The translations under genes and the position numbers were made by a program. Under the pieces are notes generated by a model. The model did no database searches, had not been told where the DNA came from, and saw nothing but the letters and a program-made list of their open reading frames with translations. Below, piece by piece: positions 10,821 to 24,082 of a stretch of DNA of 64,000 bases. The first letter of the stretch is position 1. Every line of letters starts with the position of its first letter. The stretch covers positions 22,132,370 to 22,196,369 of the forward strand of contig NC_045140.1 in assembly GCF_008831285.2 (NCBI RefSeq), written 5' to 3'. Source of the DNA: Nymphaea colorata (taxonomy: Eukaryota; Streptophyta; Magnoliopsida; Nymphaeales; Nymphaeaceae).

Positions 10821-13800
10821 TGCATATACGAGAGAAAGAGAATGTTTCTTGCTACTCAGTTTTGACCATGTCGTTAGATTCTAAGAATATTCCAAATTAA
10901 ATTGAATTCTTCGAGACCCAAAAATTTTTGACAACGTTTAGATTGCGTAGCTTGTTCGTGACTAACTGAGCGCGCTTTAAATCAAATGATTTCGGGTTCA
11001 ACGGTATCAAACCCATTGATATTTCTCCTCCTAAGAAATTAAACACACCTTATCCAAAAATTGCACACATGATATAGTATTTATTTAATGAAACATAGTA
11101 AATATATGTATTACTTTCAATCCTATTGTGGGTTTTTTACGATAAGAATGATCTTCTAGAGCCTATTTTTAACATTCCCAAGGGGTCCAGTTCGTGTTTT
11201 AGGTTTTCTTGGTGGCTATTTTTTATTGGGTGCTCATGCAATTTTGAGCCTTGAAAGATTCAAGTCCGGACTGAGAGATTTTCTCAAGGGTTCAGCCATG
11301 ACTCCTCCTCCCTTTTCCTCCCTGGCTCCTTGGAAAGCCGCGTTTGAACTTAGTTAGTCAAGCTTGATGTAGGTCAAGTCGCCAATTACTACGTACGTCG
11401 CTTTCTTAATAATGTCCATACGTGCCTCGTGAATTCTTATCAGCATTATACGCTGATGCTTTGCACCCGTTAAGATCCCATCTCATTCTTTTACTTGAAC
11501 ATTTTGAATTAGTAATTAAGTTTTCTGATAAAATTAGTTGGCTTCTAATCATATATAACCATCCTTGCAATTACACAAAGACATGAGGGACTCTTAAATG
11601 TTTTAATTCGGGACGTTTATGACTAGATTTTCGTTGAATAATGAAATTTTCTTCCTATCGTGTTAATTTTCCACATAACAAGGATCTGCAGTAAAGTGAA
11701 ACGTTTCAATCAACTGAAGCAGGAGTAGCTGAGAAGTCACGGGTATTGAACTTGCACATCGTACAGGTAGAACCGATGTTGAAGTCATCATAGTTCTAAT
11801 CGAATTAAAATTGTGTTATATTGAAGATTACACTAACATTCCATGACTAATCTGAATTGAAAAGAATGTCCTCATGCTATCTATTGAATGCCTTTTGTTA
11901 CCTTGAATGGCGATCTTTTAATTACTATCTCCCATATCTTTTCGTCTCAAAATTACTTTAAAGCGCTTGAAAATTGAAGCACAAGAACAGATCATCAAAA
12001 TCATACCACTCATGACAATCAGGCAGCAAGAAGCAACTTTGCATTCGATATTGAAGGGCAAGTGGAAATTCATATACCTTTTGTACCTTAGTTGTCTGAG
12101 CCTCATATAGTGTTTGTATCGTCGTATTGAAACTGCATCTGTTTGACACATTATAAATTCTAGTTTTTATAACTAGGATGAGTTTTTAGCACTGGAATTT
12201 CGATCTCTGCAATGTAGTGTTTGCATCTTTGAGACTTAATCGGGTATGCTTGCGTCTGATAAATGAATTAACAATTCATTATGCCTTCATTGATCTCTCT
12301 TCCGTAATTTTTCTTTCCCTGTCGTCCTCATATGACATGACAGACTAAGGAAAATCTAGACAAAGAGAAAAGAACATAGCAATTCCTTTTCTCCAATGTC
12401 TACGTAGTGTAGGGCCAAACCTTCTTTCTCAACCATTTATAGGCGAAAACAACTTGATGTTGCAGATGCAAGGGTTTAGTGATTCAGGACTGTGCCGTGT
12501 TCAACCGCGCGCCACTGCCCGAGAGGGTCATTGGACTTGATGATATACAAGCCAAGTTCAGTTTAATTTATTTCCAACTTATTGTCATTCAGATCTGTAG
12601 TTATTCTAGAATATGTCGTAATTTCAACTTCCAGATTCTGTTCGGTTGACTTGATATTCTCTTCGAAACTAGAGACTAACGTGTCAGCTCGGACTAATTG
12701 CAGCAATTGCAAGCTAGAGAACTTAATCCCTTCTTGACGTCGATCGCCGTGCATGCCCTTGATATATGAGATAGCAAGTCCCTGTTATAGCAAGCTGTGA
12801 GATGATGAACCCATCCAATCCCGCTGGAGAATGTTTAGAATCCAGCGGTTTTTTGACGCGTTGGCTCCAGATTCGGGATAGGATCAGCTTTGCTTGGAGC
12901 TGAAGTTGAGGACATGACGGAGATGGAAGATAGAGATGGGAGGTCTGCTAATTCAACGGCATTTTTTCATGGCAATCAGTCGACAATAAATATCTCATTT
13001 TTCTTTTCGTTGGCATGTTTCCCCTTTTACGCATCTCCCTTTTATTTTTGGTGTGGATTGGTGTTTGTTTTTGTCTTCTTCTTCCACCTTATTCGGTCTT
13101 CATTTTTGCATCTTTGGCCTTTTCCTGGTTTCACTTTTACTTTTTACTATCTAGTTTCTTTTGATTCTTTGTTACATGGCTCTCAAGCCAATTTCTTTGG
13201 TCCTTTTTCTTATCGTGTCATTGTTGTTGTCTGGTCTCGCTATGTCAATATATTTGACTACCTACAGCGCCTTAACGTTAGTTTAGTTAATCAGTGTCCT
13301 CCATCTCAGATTTCTATGCATAGTCTTTCTTTCATTATTTGTAGCCTTTAGACTTTATTTATTGTCCCTTTTTTTGGTGGGTTTTTTCTTAAGGTCTTAA
13401 AGCTATGATTTATATCCTGTTGATGGCGTATTGAGGAAGAACGCAACAATAACTCCTTATGGTCGAATTTGTGGCACATCTTGTGCATAATGATATCTAC
13501 TTTGCTATTTAGCTTAAACACCGTCCATTATTTGTTGGTGTGTAACTCTCACTTTGTTTATCAACTCTTCCTCCTCCTTTACTCTGTTTTATTGCTGTCA
13601 TGCATATTTTATTGTGGTTTTGCCGCTTGTTATTGTGTCTAAAAGACTTCTTTTCTTTGAATTTTATTATTTCTATCGGCTCTGTTTATCTCTCTCATCT
13701 AGATCCTTGAACACCCATAGCCTTTACCTCAAATGTGCTTTGGCTGACGACTAATCATTATGTAAGAGCCAATTGTTGACGCACTGAAACTCTCTGGTCC

Positions 13801-14530
13801 CACGGAGATGTGACATTCTCCCGCGAAAACGTCACGGCTCCCTCACTGTGACCTCAATGCCTGCCATGGTAGACGTTGAGCAAAATGACGACCGCCTCTC
13901 CTTGATGCAAGAAAGGAAAGCTAACTAAAACAATCCATTTTTTAATCTCTTGCCCTCTCTTTCTCTCTTGCTGCTGCTCATCCGAAAGAATAGCCGGATT
14001 CGCGTAGGGGAAAGACAGAGCAAGAAATGGGAGAGAAACAGGGGAGAGATGAAGATATAGCGTGTTGTGGCAGGTCGTACGGTCTTTACGGTTCTCATAT
14101 TTATTTTGTTTCCCAGATTCTGGCAGACGATGGAGAAGTAAGAAAAGAAGAGGTCGGCGGGCAACCAAGACGGCAAGGCAAGAAAAATGCGAAGCTGCGG
14201 ACAGACGAATTGCTGGTAGACCTCTGATTTGAAGGATACGAACGTGGTTGGAGCTCGGGAACAAGGAGAAGAGCAGCCGGAGCCCTGTCTTCCGGTGGGA
14301 GGATTTGACCGCCTCAGTGACACGGCCCGCGATGCTGCCATCGCCAAACCATCCTCGGCGACGGCGATTGGAAGGAGTAGATTATTAGGGTTAGTCGGAT
14401 TTTCCTTCTATGAAGAGTTTATTACTTTAATGCAATTAAATAATGAATATTAGAATAACATGAATGGTCAGACTCCATTGATGGTTAAATTTGTTTAATT
14501 CAATTAAATCAACAGAAAATCATTTTGCAG
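10821..14530. other. Gene-poor spacer between GLR genes 2 and 3 (part 1)
   Basis: Mostly AT-rich sequence without recognisable genes. A T-rich open frame at 12890-13351 (+) encodes Phe-rich low-complexity sequence and is probably not a gene. On the minus strand an ATG at 14341 opens a Ser/Arg-rich N-terminus (MAASRAVSLRRSNPP) resembling an organelle transit peptide, with a telo-box AACCCTAA at 14385-14392 (minus strand) upstream. I could not recognise the protein or confirm splice sites. Confidence 0.35.
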
Positions 14531-14691
14531 AGGTTGACATTGTGCTTGCTGGGGACATGCCACTAAGTTAGGCCTACGACATTGGATAAGATCTTCAAGA
14601 GAGGATTGAGCAGCTTTCTCAGGTGGAGCATTCATTTGTGCATTTAGATTTTGAGTGTACCCATCAACCTGAGCATAACAAGAAGGTGTAA
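14531..14691 (+). pseudogene. Relic of last exon of a metal tolerance protein (Mn-type cation diffusion facilitator)
   Basis: Starts after a good acceptor (TTTTGCAG) and reads VDIVLAGDMPLS, then [26 protein letters not shown], ending at TAA 14689-14691. This matches the carboxy-terminal cytoplasmic domain of plant MTP8-11-like transporters, where VDIVLP..MPL, a helix, and FVHLD...H.PEH are typical. Two in-frame stops interrupt it, TAG at 14569-14571 and TAA at 14587-14589, and no upstream exons of the transporter were found. A dead fragment, not a working transporter. Confidence 0.85.
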
Positions 14692-17600
14692 GCTTTCATC
14701 CAGTTTTATGACGTTTTTTTGCTATCAATGACAGTTTCGTCAGTCATGTGGCTAAATATGCGTGTCTACTTCAGGGTAGTTCTAGTTTGATGATGTGATC
14801 CTCTATTTAAAGTTTAAACTGTTAAAAATGTGATAAGTCATCATTCGTACTTGATTAATATGATGCGACCCTTACAGCACGGTTTTCTTTTTCTTCTTTT
14901 ACTCGAAAATATTGCGGTTTCGTTCTAAAATGATGAGAAGAACTTCAATTGTAATGTTTGTTGTATTTCAAGGATTTCAATTCTCAAAGCTGTAGGAAAA
15001 CTTTCTGTAGGAAAACTTTCTTATGCAATACGTCATGCATAGATCATTACTGAATGACTTGACCTGCAGAAAAAAGGGGAATTATGAAGATTTGTAGCCT
15101 CGTTAGAGGGTCCACAACTTAGTCCAGTGCTGCAAAATTTTTTCCATGCACATTTCTTTCAAGTTTTGAATATGTGAACATATGCTACTAAGATTGATTT
15201 TTCACTTCTTCTAAAGAGTTGGAATTTGCTGATAGGAGAAGGTTGCATGTATGTCTTTTCCTTGGATTCCAGTATGAAATATTTTTGTATCCAACAAAAT
15301 CAAGGACTAACTTCGACATCGTCAGTGTGGAATGGATAATCTTCCTTTCCATGCTTTTTGAGATTGTGTTATATAACCTGATTTTTGTGTCTATGTTTCT
15401 ACTGTTGTAGGTAGTTGGTTCTGACACAAATTTATCCGTTTGCTGTTGGTGCTTCCTTGCCATGGACAAACGGGTTCATTCTAGTGCATCTGAGATGCTT
15501 CAGGATATGCTTATCAACAAAAATATGCGTATGTACAAGCTTACAAGGACATTTCTTTGTATTATTATTGCTAGTGGAATGAAGTTCATAGCAGAAACTC
15601 ATAAGATGTTCCTGTTTTATGCTGTTATCTTATTGACAGGTGTTACTGCTCTGAAGGTTCATCATGTGATTATTCTAATCTCTTTCCATTCTCCCAAAGC
15701 TCCCACAGTTACTGGGTATCGAGGGGAAGATGATGATCCCTAGTAATTTTTAGTATAATTAATGTTAGCACGGAGTGCTTTATCGGACTAAGTCACCAAG
15801 TTTTTTCTTTTTGTGCTTGGGCATGTCATTTTCGAGGCATTGCTATTTCTTGTTCTCGGCAGATATATACCACTAATTGACTGTTAAATTGAGGATATCA
15901 CTTCTGCTGACGTTTGTTCCACTTCCATCCGTGAAAGGACCTCATTTTTTGGGCTGTTTGGGCGTACTTTCTCCCCCACGATTAATGGTGTGAAGATTTC
16001 TTTTCCATAAAACCATTTAAATTTCTAAAAGTTACCAACTTGTTACTTTGAAACTTGTTCACATTCTATGTGCTAGTGTTACACGTGAATATTCCACTGC
16101 TTTTTTTTTAATTTTCCTGTTTTCCTCTATGCATTGATAACTGTTCTGTTCATGCACTGTATATGTCTAATTGTGCAGGGTGTATCCTGTCATATCCAGC
16201 TATTATATTTATTGGGGTCACACCTGCTATTATAATTATTGAGGAGGTCTTGGCAGTTTAGTCTAATGAAGTTGCTAAATGTGCTAGTGTTCATCTGTGT
16301 TGATACATTGCACTGAGAAAAGAACATGGAGTAAGACTTGAGGATCGAGACTTTCCCCTAAACCTACTTTTTATTGCTTAAGAATTTGCCATAAGCCAAA
16401 AGATGTGGATAGAATTTCTTATTCAATGACCCCAACTGTGGCTGTCAAGTTGCTTATCAACCACATCTGATAGAATGATACAGGAAATTGAATATAAGGA
16501 ACTCGGTGAAAAGTTGGAATTAACTATTACAAGCAAAATTTATTAGGACAACAGCCTTAAAATAGAGATAATCTAAATAAGTTTCAGCCAGGCAACCTGA
16601 TCTACAAGTAGGAAGTGGGCTAGATATTCAGAGAAGTTGCTTGTTTACAGCCCATGATAAATTTGGCCAATCGGTGAGGACATTGTGTGGCATCTTTGAA
16701 GGATTTTAGGTAAAGATGCTTTTGAATCGCTTTCTCTTTTCTTATGGATATAATAACCTGCATAAGATTCTAGTGGTCAAACTTGTAGGTAACAATAGTT
16801 TGTTGCTAATTTTATGTGACAATGTACTCTTACGTAATTCTTCCAAGTGCTCTAGTTGAACTTTTCATATTACATTTTTTTATATTTATTATGTCTTTAA
16901 CATATGCTCCTAGAGCTTGTAATAAATGCACTACAAATTCAAAGAGACAAAGGAATAGTTAACCAATATTTATGCATCCTAGTGCTTGCAATAGATGCTC
17001 TATAGATTCAAAGAGAACAAACGAATAATGAACAAATATTATGCATCCTAGTGCTTGCTTAATGACAGCTAAAGATTGGCAGTCTGATAGTTTTGATGTC
17101 GTTCCTTTACACTTTGCAGTCCTTGTCTATATCTTCTGCAAATTTTTAAGTTTAAAACTGCTCTAATTAAATACGGATTGTGGCATTCGATCTCCCCGAT
17201 GGTCGACATCTTTCACATCGTTATCAGGTGCTTAGGCTTTTTATATGTTATACGTTTATCTTCCATTTCATTGTAATTCTTGTGCAATCGAAGTTCAAAA
17301 TTATCTTCAAGATTATCTAATGTGTTATGAAGCTGGACTGTGTGAGCTATTAGGTCTTAAGCATGTTTCTGTAACATCCAAAGGTTTGCAGTTTCTGTGG
17401 AACCAGTACTTCCCCGTAGTCATACTGGTCTCGAGATCTTGGCTTCCCTAGTCTATGGGTTTATGCTTCTTGACCGTCTGTAACCTTATATAACGAAAGG
17501 AAAAAAAGAAAAAAGAAAAACGAGGCTGTTGGACGATGACTAATCAAATGGCGTGCTTGTGTTACTTGACTACATAGTTTCAGCTGTCTCTATTTTCTAT

Positions 17601-18245
17601 TGTTGATGACGCTTCAAGGCAATTGTTGCACTTCGTGTGATTAAGTAGTGGTTTGACGATTGAAACATGGTTTATGGATTTGTGGGTGTTCATCTTTTAT
17701 TTTGAGGAGAGATAAACTCGTAGTGCAACATGAGCTTAATGTCTTAGAGATCAGTGATATGCACTATGCTTGTCACTTCTGGTGAAGCCGAACCAATTAT
17801 GCACTTATAGAATGGAAAAGTGGTGGGACTTTTAGTGGCGACCTTTTATTTTCATTAAATGACACTTTCTTATACTGGGTCTTTGCAAAATTTGCTATTG
17901 GAAAGTATGCTTGGGTGTCAAACCTTCTGAATTTTTTATAGTATGCATGAATATCTTAAGATATTGTATTACCAAAGCATCGCTATCTAAACTGGTTATT
18001 TTTAGAGTTATTCTCAGAACTTATCTAGATCCAGATTTTATACAAAGTAGGCACTAACACGAACCTGGTACATGCACCTGACTATTTATGAACAGAATGT
18101 GCAACCCGAAGTAAAAAAGCGAACTTAGATCTAGCTTCTCGCAGCCGCACCTCCACCTGCGCAGGACCGAACTAGCAGGGATTTGATTTGGCTTAGTGAT
18201 CAAGCTTCGCAATCTACTGGCTGGTTCAGACTTCAGATAAGAACT
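14692..18245. other. Gene-poor spacer between GLR genes 2 and 3 (part 2)
   Basis: AT-rich sequence downstream of GLR gene 3. Several short open frames (for example 15462-15743 and 17245-17451, +) have no family resemblance that I recognise. Contains a 69-bp tandem repeat, listed separately. Confidence 0.4.
16909..17058. repeat. 69-bp tandem repeat, about 2.2 copies
   Basis: Units begin at 16909, 16978 and 17047 with CCTAG(A/T)GCTTG. The first two run AT-rich to TATGCAT, with ATTCAAAGAGA conserved inside. Spacing is exactly 69 bp both times. No coding content. Confidence 0.85.
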
Positions 18246-21200
18246 TTAGTTGCACGCAGAGGCCTGTTTGTTTCCCGACGTCTTATCTTCACCCCGAACT
18301 TCTTCAATGTATGTTGCAATACTGCGTGGTGTCTCAGCAAGAATAATGATCTTTGTTTCTGTATCATCGATTCTATGGCCTTTCATGTTCACGGATGAAA
18401 TAGTGGCATCTACGCTATTTTCTTCGACATTCATTGTTCCTTTCCGGATTTCTGCCTCCCAGGTTACATCAGCTCTACGAATTCGTCTTCTGGAATCAAT
18501 GATGATGGACAAGAGGAAGGCAGAGAATGCACCAAATGAAACTGTTCCCGTTACGACGAATAGTCCCCAAAAGCTAGAGAGGGTTAAGACCTTGCTGGCA
18601 ACCTTTGCATCGTTTTCCAGACAAGTCTGGTTTCCGAACCATGCGTTCTCGAATTCAGTCATTCTGTCTCCCTCTGTAACATTAAGCACTGCCAGCGAAA
18701 GATCGGCAAGAAAGGGGGACCCCTTAGGAAAAGCCTAGATAAGTCGCAGAATCAGTTCGGGGACCGAATTATTTTGCAAAATGAGACTAGAAATATCAAC
18801 TTAAATCCAACCGGCCTGATCCGGTTTGTGTTGCAAGATTAACTTTTAGAGGTATATATCGGAAGAGGGGAAGAACATCTAAAATAAGTATAATCGAAAA
18901 AAAATAAAACAAAACGTTAAGTCCTACATGTACATTAATATAACAGGAAAAGAAACAAACTCGGTCATGACAAGCGGCACGGATTTCTTGTGCTGCTGAA
19001 TTGTGATTTCATCTTGTATTATATATAGGATTGAAATTGACCCGGCTTCATCAGTTTTGGAAAAAAATCATTTTTGTAATAAATGCTGAGATAAAGGGGT
19101 TCAACCCTTCAAGCCTAGTCAGTAAAACTGTATAAGGTGTTGATTCGGTTCAAATTGGCCGGTTTAAGATGGGTGTGTGCGTGTGTGTAATTTCCAAGAG
19201 AGGAGAGAGAGAGAGAGGCACTCACAAAGCCAAAACCTCCAGTTTTGTAGATAGGACCAATCATGGCGAATCCTTGGCAATACTTGGCAAGGAACAGCTT
19301 CAGATAAGGAGTCTCGTCGACGACAGCAGCAACTCCGCCATTTTTGCTGCCTTTAGCAAGGGCAGGCACATAGTCCTCGACTGTGGTGTATGGCCTGAGC
19401 TTGGATTCATCGAAATTTAGTCGCTTCAATATGCCCAGCACAAAGGATCCCTTCTGATAGCCGACGTATTCTCCATTTCTGATGAGTGTTTGGATGTCCC
19501 CGACTGTAGGTTGAAGCTTCTGAACCGTGAGTATTGAAGACAAACTGGCTGTATAACTCGAAGTCAGGATCAAAACCACGAACGACCAAACAATGACCAC
19601 AAACCGTGCTGGATTGCTTGTCAGTCTTTCCCCTGTAAGCACAGAATTACTGTAAGTTAGAAAGAAAAAGATGAAAAGATTGCATTCATTCATGGGTGGC
19701 AAAAACTAATTCCTAAAAGTCTTTCTTAGGAACCCATTTTCGTTCCTTGAAAACTTACATCCTGTATGGGTTTTCCGCTTCGAAGTGAAACTCACCAATT
19801 CATGGTACTCGTGCGTGTAGTTCATGAGAAGGTGCCTTTTAAGTGCTTCAAACTACTTGCAAGCAGACATGCACACACAAAAGAAGTGCAACTTACTATG
19901 AGCGAAGACTAACGTGGAGAAGGCAAAGTAAAAGGCCAAGCCAATATGTTGAGAGGGCTGACCCCGGAATTCGGGGTTTCTTCTGTGCTCCAACAACCAG
20001 ACCACCACTGCAATCAACAGAAAGAAAGATGCAGTCGTCAGCCAAAGACCTGTGGTGAAGGGCTTCAGGAAGACGAAAGCGCTGTATTTGTCCTCATCCT
20101 TCACAGCCACAAGCAAAGACAGCCCACTCTCCGTGTAGGGGAACGTGAAATCCACGTACTGCGATCTGTCCGCTAGAATCGTTACATCCGCCACAGCTAT
20201 GTCAAATTCCTGCAACACCGTAACATCTCTGTTATCAGTTCTATTTCATTGGCATTAGGCTTATGAGGGCAAGTTAATTTCTCTCTCTCTCTCTCTCTCT
20301 CTCTCAATTAGGGAAACGAGTAAGGATTAGTACCCCAAGAGACATGTAATGGAGAAATTCATTATAGCTGCCTGAACTTTCCCCGTGTGCTTTAGCAGAC
20401 TTGAAAGGGACGTACTCGAAAGGCAAGGCATAAGGTAGGAGCTCCAAAGCTGCTTCGAATATGTCTATGCAGTAGCCTCTCACCGTCTTCTCGCCGTCTT
20501 CCAGATTGGACTCCACATCCACGTACTCCCTGAACCGTTTCTTTACTGGAACACCAACCTTCAGTTTCTTCCCGTTGGTGGGCAAAACCCAACCTCTTGG
20601 TACCTCTGCCGTCTCGCCAGGCCATACCACCATCTTCAGATTCTTGGACAGGCTAGAATAGTTTCCATCATTCCCACCCAAAACCTGTTTGTTGGGTGTG
20701 AGTCTCCTCATCGTTGGGCTCCAAAATCCCACCACTCTTGCCCCTCTACCAATCACATTCACTATCTGGAATGGATTAGACGTCCGCTGTCCACCGTTGA
20801 GCTCAAACTGACCACTCAAACCCCTGAATTTGGTTTTCAGAATTTCTTCCAGCAGCTCGGGACCAGTCGGTGACAATGTTAATTCCATGATATTAGTGGA
20901 ATCATTTGAAGATCTTCCCAAACGATGAAAGTCGAGATTCCGTGGTATTTCTGTTTTCTCTAGTGCGGAAGCTAATGCCCACATGGTGTCGTATGCCCAC
21001 AGTCCAGAGACGCTTATTTCCCTTGGAATGTCAATCTCGGTGTACTCTACACGGAACCTCCTCTTCCATCTCACTGTGAAATTTTCCAACTCCTTCGTTT
21101 CGGGTATGTAAGTCTTCACCCCCAATACGCCTTGCAAGGAATCAAACTCCGAGGGATGCAAGATATCCAGGAGGTTTCCCATCCCCGTTGTCACGATCCA

Positions 21201-22277
21201 AGCATACCCTTTACTCATCATCCCCAGCTCGAGCGCGGAAGAGAACAGACGGGTGCCGAGGGGCGGCGCCATGTGCACAACGAAAACCCGAGTCTGCATC
21301 GTCATGAGCCTGTAGAGCTCTTCCCTTATGGACACGTCCTTGCAGTCAGTAGGAAAAAGAGATCTAGAGGCCACCTTGACGTCTGCTTCTAGAAAAGCCT
21401 CCGTCAAAGAGGGTATCATTCCGTTGCCGAACTCGCTGTCTTCGTAGATGAGCGCGGCCTCCCTCCAGTTGTAAGCTTTAACAATGTCTGAAATGGCCTT
21501 AACTTGGTACAAATCGCTCTGTACTGTTCGAACGAAGTAGGGAGCATCTGCCATGGACGGTGAAGGGCTTATTTCAGTGAAGGAAATAATGGGGATATGG
21601 GCTTTGCCTCCCAAAGCTGCCACGAGTTCCACCTCAGAAGGTGACACTGGCCCAATTATCGCCTGCACGCCGATGTTCTCCAAAAGGTCGATGGCTGGAG
21701 CAAAAATTAAATAGCGTTTGTCAAGTTCAAAATCTTCGATGAAGCTTGAAGTTTAATTTAATCTTTCAACCTTCTTGTTTCCTGCTGGTAGAGCAGAATG
21801 CGATGCCTAGCGGGTCCAGATATATATATCTTTAAGTAATTTGTTGGAGACTAAAAATTGAAAAGGAAAGGCGCATCTAATAAATGAAACTCTAATGGCT
21901 CCATGCTCTCGATTGGACACAAAAGCACAGCCCAAGATTGAGACTTGGCTACATCTGAAGCATAAAGGAAGAGAAGATCTGCATGACGATATATTACCGG
22001 CAGATGCAGCTTCAACAATATCGCCTCTCTGGTAGTCGCGCACGTGAAGCACCAACTGATTCGAGTGACTGCGGCTACGATTGGAAGAGAAATCCTCCAC
22101 GGCCATGCGTATACAGGAGTCGACCACCTTCCCTTCCAGCGTACCCAAGTCGAGGATCACTCCCACCTTCATGGGTGTCGAGAAAGGAAGGTGGCCGTTC
22201 TGCAACGGACATCCTCGTCGAGGGCACAGCAGCAGCAAGAGAAGGAGAAGAATTTGGCGGAGGTCCGCCAAGAGCAT
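18246..22277 (-). CDS. GLR: Glutamate receptor-like channel, gene 3 (complete)
   Basis: Complete five-exon GLR: 21998-22277, 20334-21694, 19897-20209, 19226-19632, 18246-18734; phases agree, 949 aa. The ATG at 22277 opens a Leu-run signal peptide (LLLLLLLLC). The amino-terminal ANF-receptor domain lies in exons 1-2. S1 in exon 3 has the conserved Arg (TILADRSQYVDF). M1 is about 602-621, the pore loop ends FYFAFSTLVFAH, M3 is about 662-683 with the standard gate SYTASLSSILT. S2 contains VVDETPYLKLFLAKYC and M4 follows (FWGLFVVTGTVSFGAFSAFLLS). The cytoplasmic tail is about 20 residues longer than in gene 2 and rich in charged residues. It diverges from genes 1 and 2 at many sites (VADVTI versus VGDTTI, LVFAH versus MVFAH), so it is probably the older duplicate. 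Confidence 0.95.
20281..20305. repeat. CT microsatellite in intron 2 of GLR gene 3
   Basis: Uninterrupted CT tract about 30 bp downstream (minus-strand sense) of the exon 2 donor site. It reads as AG repeats in the transcript. Confidence 0.9.
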
Positions 22278-23114
22278 GATCTCGTGCTTAGGTGGGCGCT
22301 TTCTCCTTCCGCAGTTGCTGCGACCAAGAAGAAAGAAATAACCATCTTTCAGGTTTTATTTTTTGTGGGGAACAATAATAAAATTTTTGTGGGGAGCCAC
22401 TTGGGCCTTTTTCCACAAGCCGCGTTTGGGGTAGGAGACTCGTACTTTTCTCCATTCGGATCTGACCATGAAAATGAATTTGAATTCACCATGCCTGTTT
22501 AGCTACAAGTATAAACATCGTCTTCACAGAAACTCGGTCCGACTCTTCTCAGCTTGTCTTAGTCTTAGGTTTAGTTCGTCCATGTGCAAATAAAGGAGAA
22601 AGAAAATTAATAGTACTGAAAGATTTACTGCTATTTTACTTATTCCGTCACCCTTTTGCTCAATTATTTGAGTTTCAAATGTTTCTTGAGGGCGAAAAAA
22701 AGACTTACAGCACTGTTGTAATCTTCCAAATAATAGATCTATATTTTTTTCTGTTTCTTAGTTAATATGATTAAATGACATAAAGTAATCGGTAATTATA
22801 TTATGCTCATTTGTCTCATCACGCGGGTCCTTAGACATGCTAAATAATGATATTTTTAACAAATATGATTTTTCAACATAGGTTAACGAAAAGCCACTGT
22901 TTGTGGTGGAGAAATCTCAAATATATATAGTCCCTTCCATGCTCAAAATTCATTATGAATAGCAGCGGTTTTTCCAGGTTTACCTTTGTGGTGGCACGCG
23001 TAACTTAGGTGGATTCAGTCATGGAACAGATTCCCCGTTTCAAAAATAATGACGACACAGGCCTGAACTGAAATGTTTATGTATAGTGAAATTCTGAAAA
23101 AAAAAACCACCCAA

Positions 23115-23668
23115 GAGAAAGGATTTTAGATCATCTTTGCCTTCTAAGATTGATTTTCTTTGAAGCAGCCAAAACAATTTCTCTTACTTTCCGGTGTTAA
23201 AATCACACTGCACAGAGAGGCAAAGTGGCAGATAATATGTCAATATTTTGGAGCTCTGTGGATTAGGTTTCTGAATCGTCTAACAAATAATATTATAACG
23301 TGGACCATTAATGCCATTGACAAGCCATTGGTTCTTAGACTTCCACTAGTCAATTACAAGCAGTCGGCTTCTCTCCTAAGACTAGAAATGCCAAAAAATT
23401 CTTTATTCAGAGTTTTTGACTTGGAACAAAGCATCTCTTCGGATACCAACTAGGTAAGCGTCCACCAATCAGACCAGAACAGAAGGTTTGGAATCCATTT
23501 TTCCCCTTCCTTTCTCATTTTCAATTCAGGAAACTCTCGTTGTTTACTGACTAAGAAATCCTGGAAGATCTCGTCTCTAGTTTTTTATCCGGCCTCTTTG
23601 AATAAAATTGAACTTAGTGATACCCATCGCGGTGGCGTCACGAAGGCCACAAGAAGTCGCGAGCAGAC
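23115..23668. repeat. Direct repeat copy 1 (interrupted)
   Basis: Matches 26690-27240 at roughly 80 percent by eye. Shared blocks include GGATTTTAGATC, AACAAATAATATTATAACGTGGACCA (split here by small differences), GGTAAGCGTCCACC, GACTAAGAAATCCTGGAAGATCTCGT and GGCGTCAC. The homology resumes after the insertion, at 24098. It does not start TG or end CA, so a paired-LTR origin is not supported. Confidence 0.8.
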
Positions 23669-24082
23669 TGTTAGGAACAACACACAATAAACTCTCTCTT
23701 ACACTCTCAAGAGGGGGTTAGAAGCAACAAGAAAGAGACAACGATTTACGTGGTTCAGAGCAATAATATCCTACGTCCACGGTCGCACACATCTCTTGTA
23801 TTCTCTCTTTCAGAAGAACACACACAGACAGACACACACCAACAGCGGCCATCCTCTAAACATAAGGATTAGAGCAAACCCGCATTTGTATAAAATGATA
23901 TATATGCCCTTATATATAGAAAAAATTCCGTATTAGGACAAACCCGCATTAGGGCAAACCCGCATTTGGATCCGCGGTATTGCAAATGAGTGTTCAGTAT
24001 GGATCAAATTTCATACACCAACACGGACCAAGCAGCAATCAGATAGCGATCCAAAGACAACTTCGTATGAAGAATTTGGCCC
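23669..24082. mobile_element. 414-bp insertion flanked by 15-bp direct repeats
   Basis: Begins TGTTAGGAACAACACAC and is flanked by identical AAGTCGCGAGCAGAC at 23654-23668 and 24083-24097. The related direct-repeat copy at 27221-27245 continues straight through the equivalent point (AAGTCTCAAGCAGAC), giving an uninterrupted paralogous site. The TGTT start and the internal TTACGTGGTTC...CCTACGTCCACGG block are reminiscent of plant LTR sequences. The 15-bp flank is longer than an LTR element's usual 5 bp and fits a LINE/SINE-type event better. Class undetermined. Confidence 0.65.

Noticed and set aside
12890-13351. Phe-rich 153-codon open frame, possible membrane protein
   Set aside because: T-rich DNA gives Phe/Ser runs by composition; no domain, promoter or splice support.
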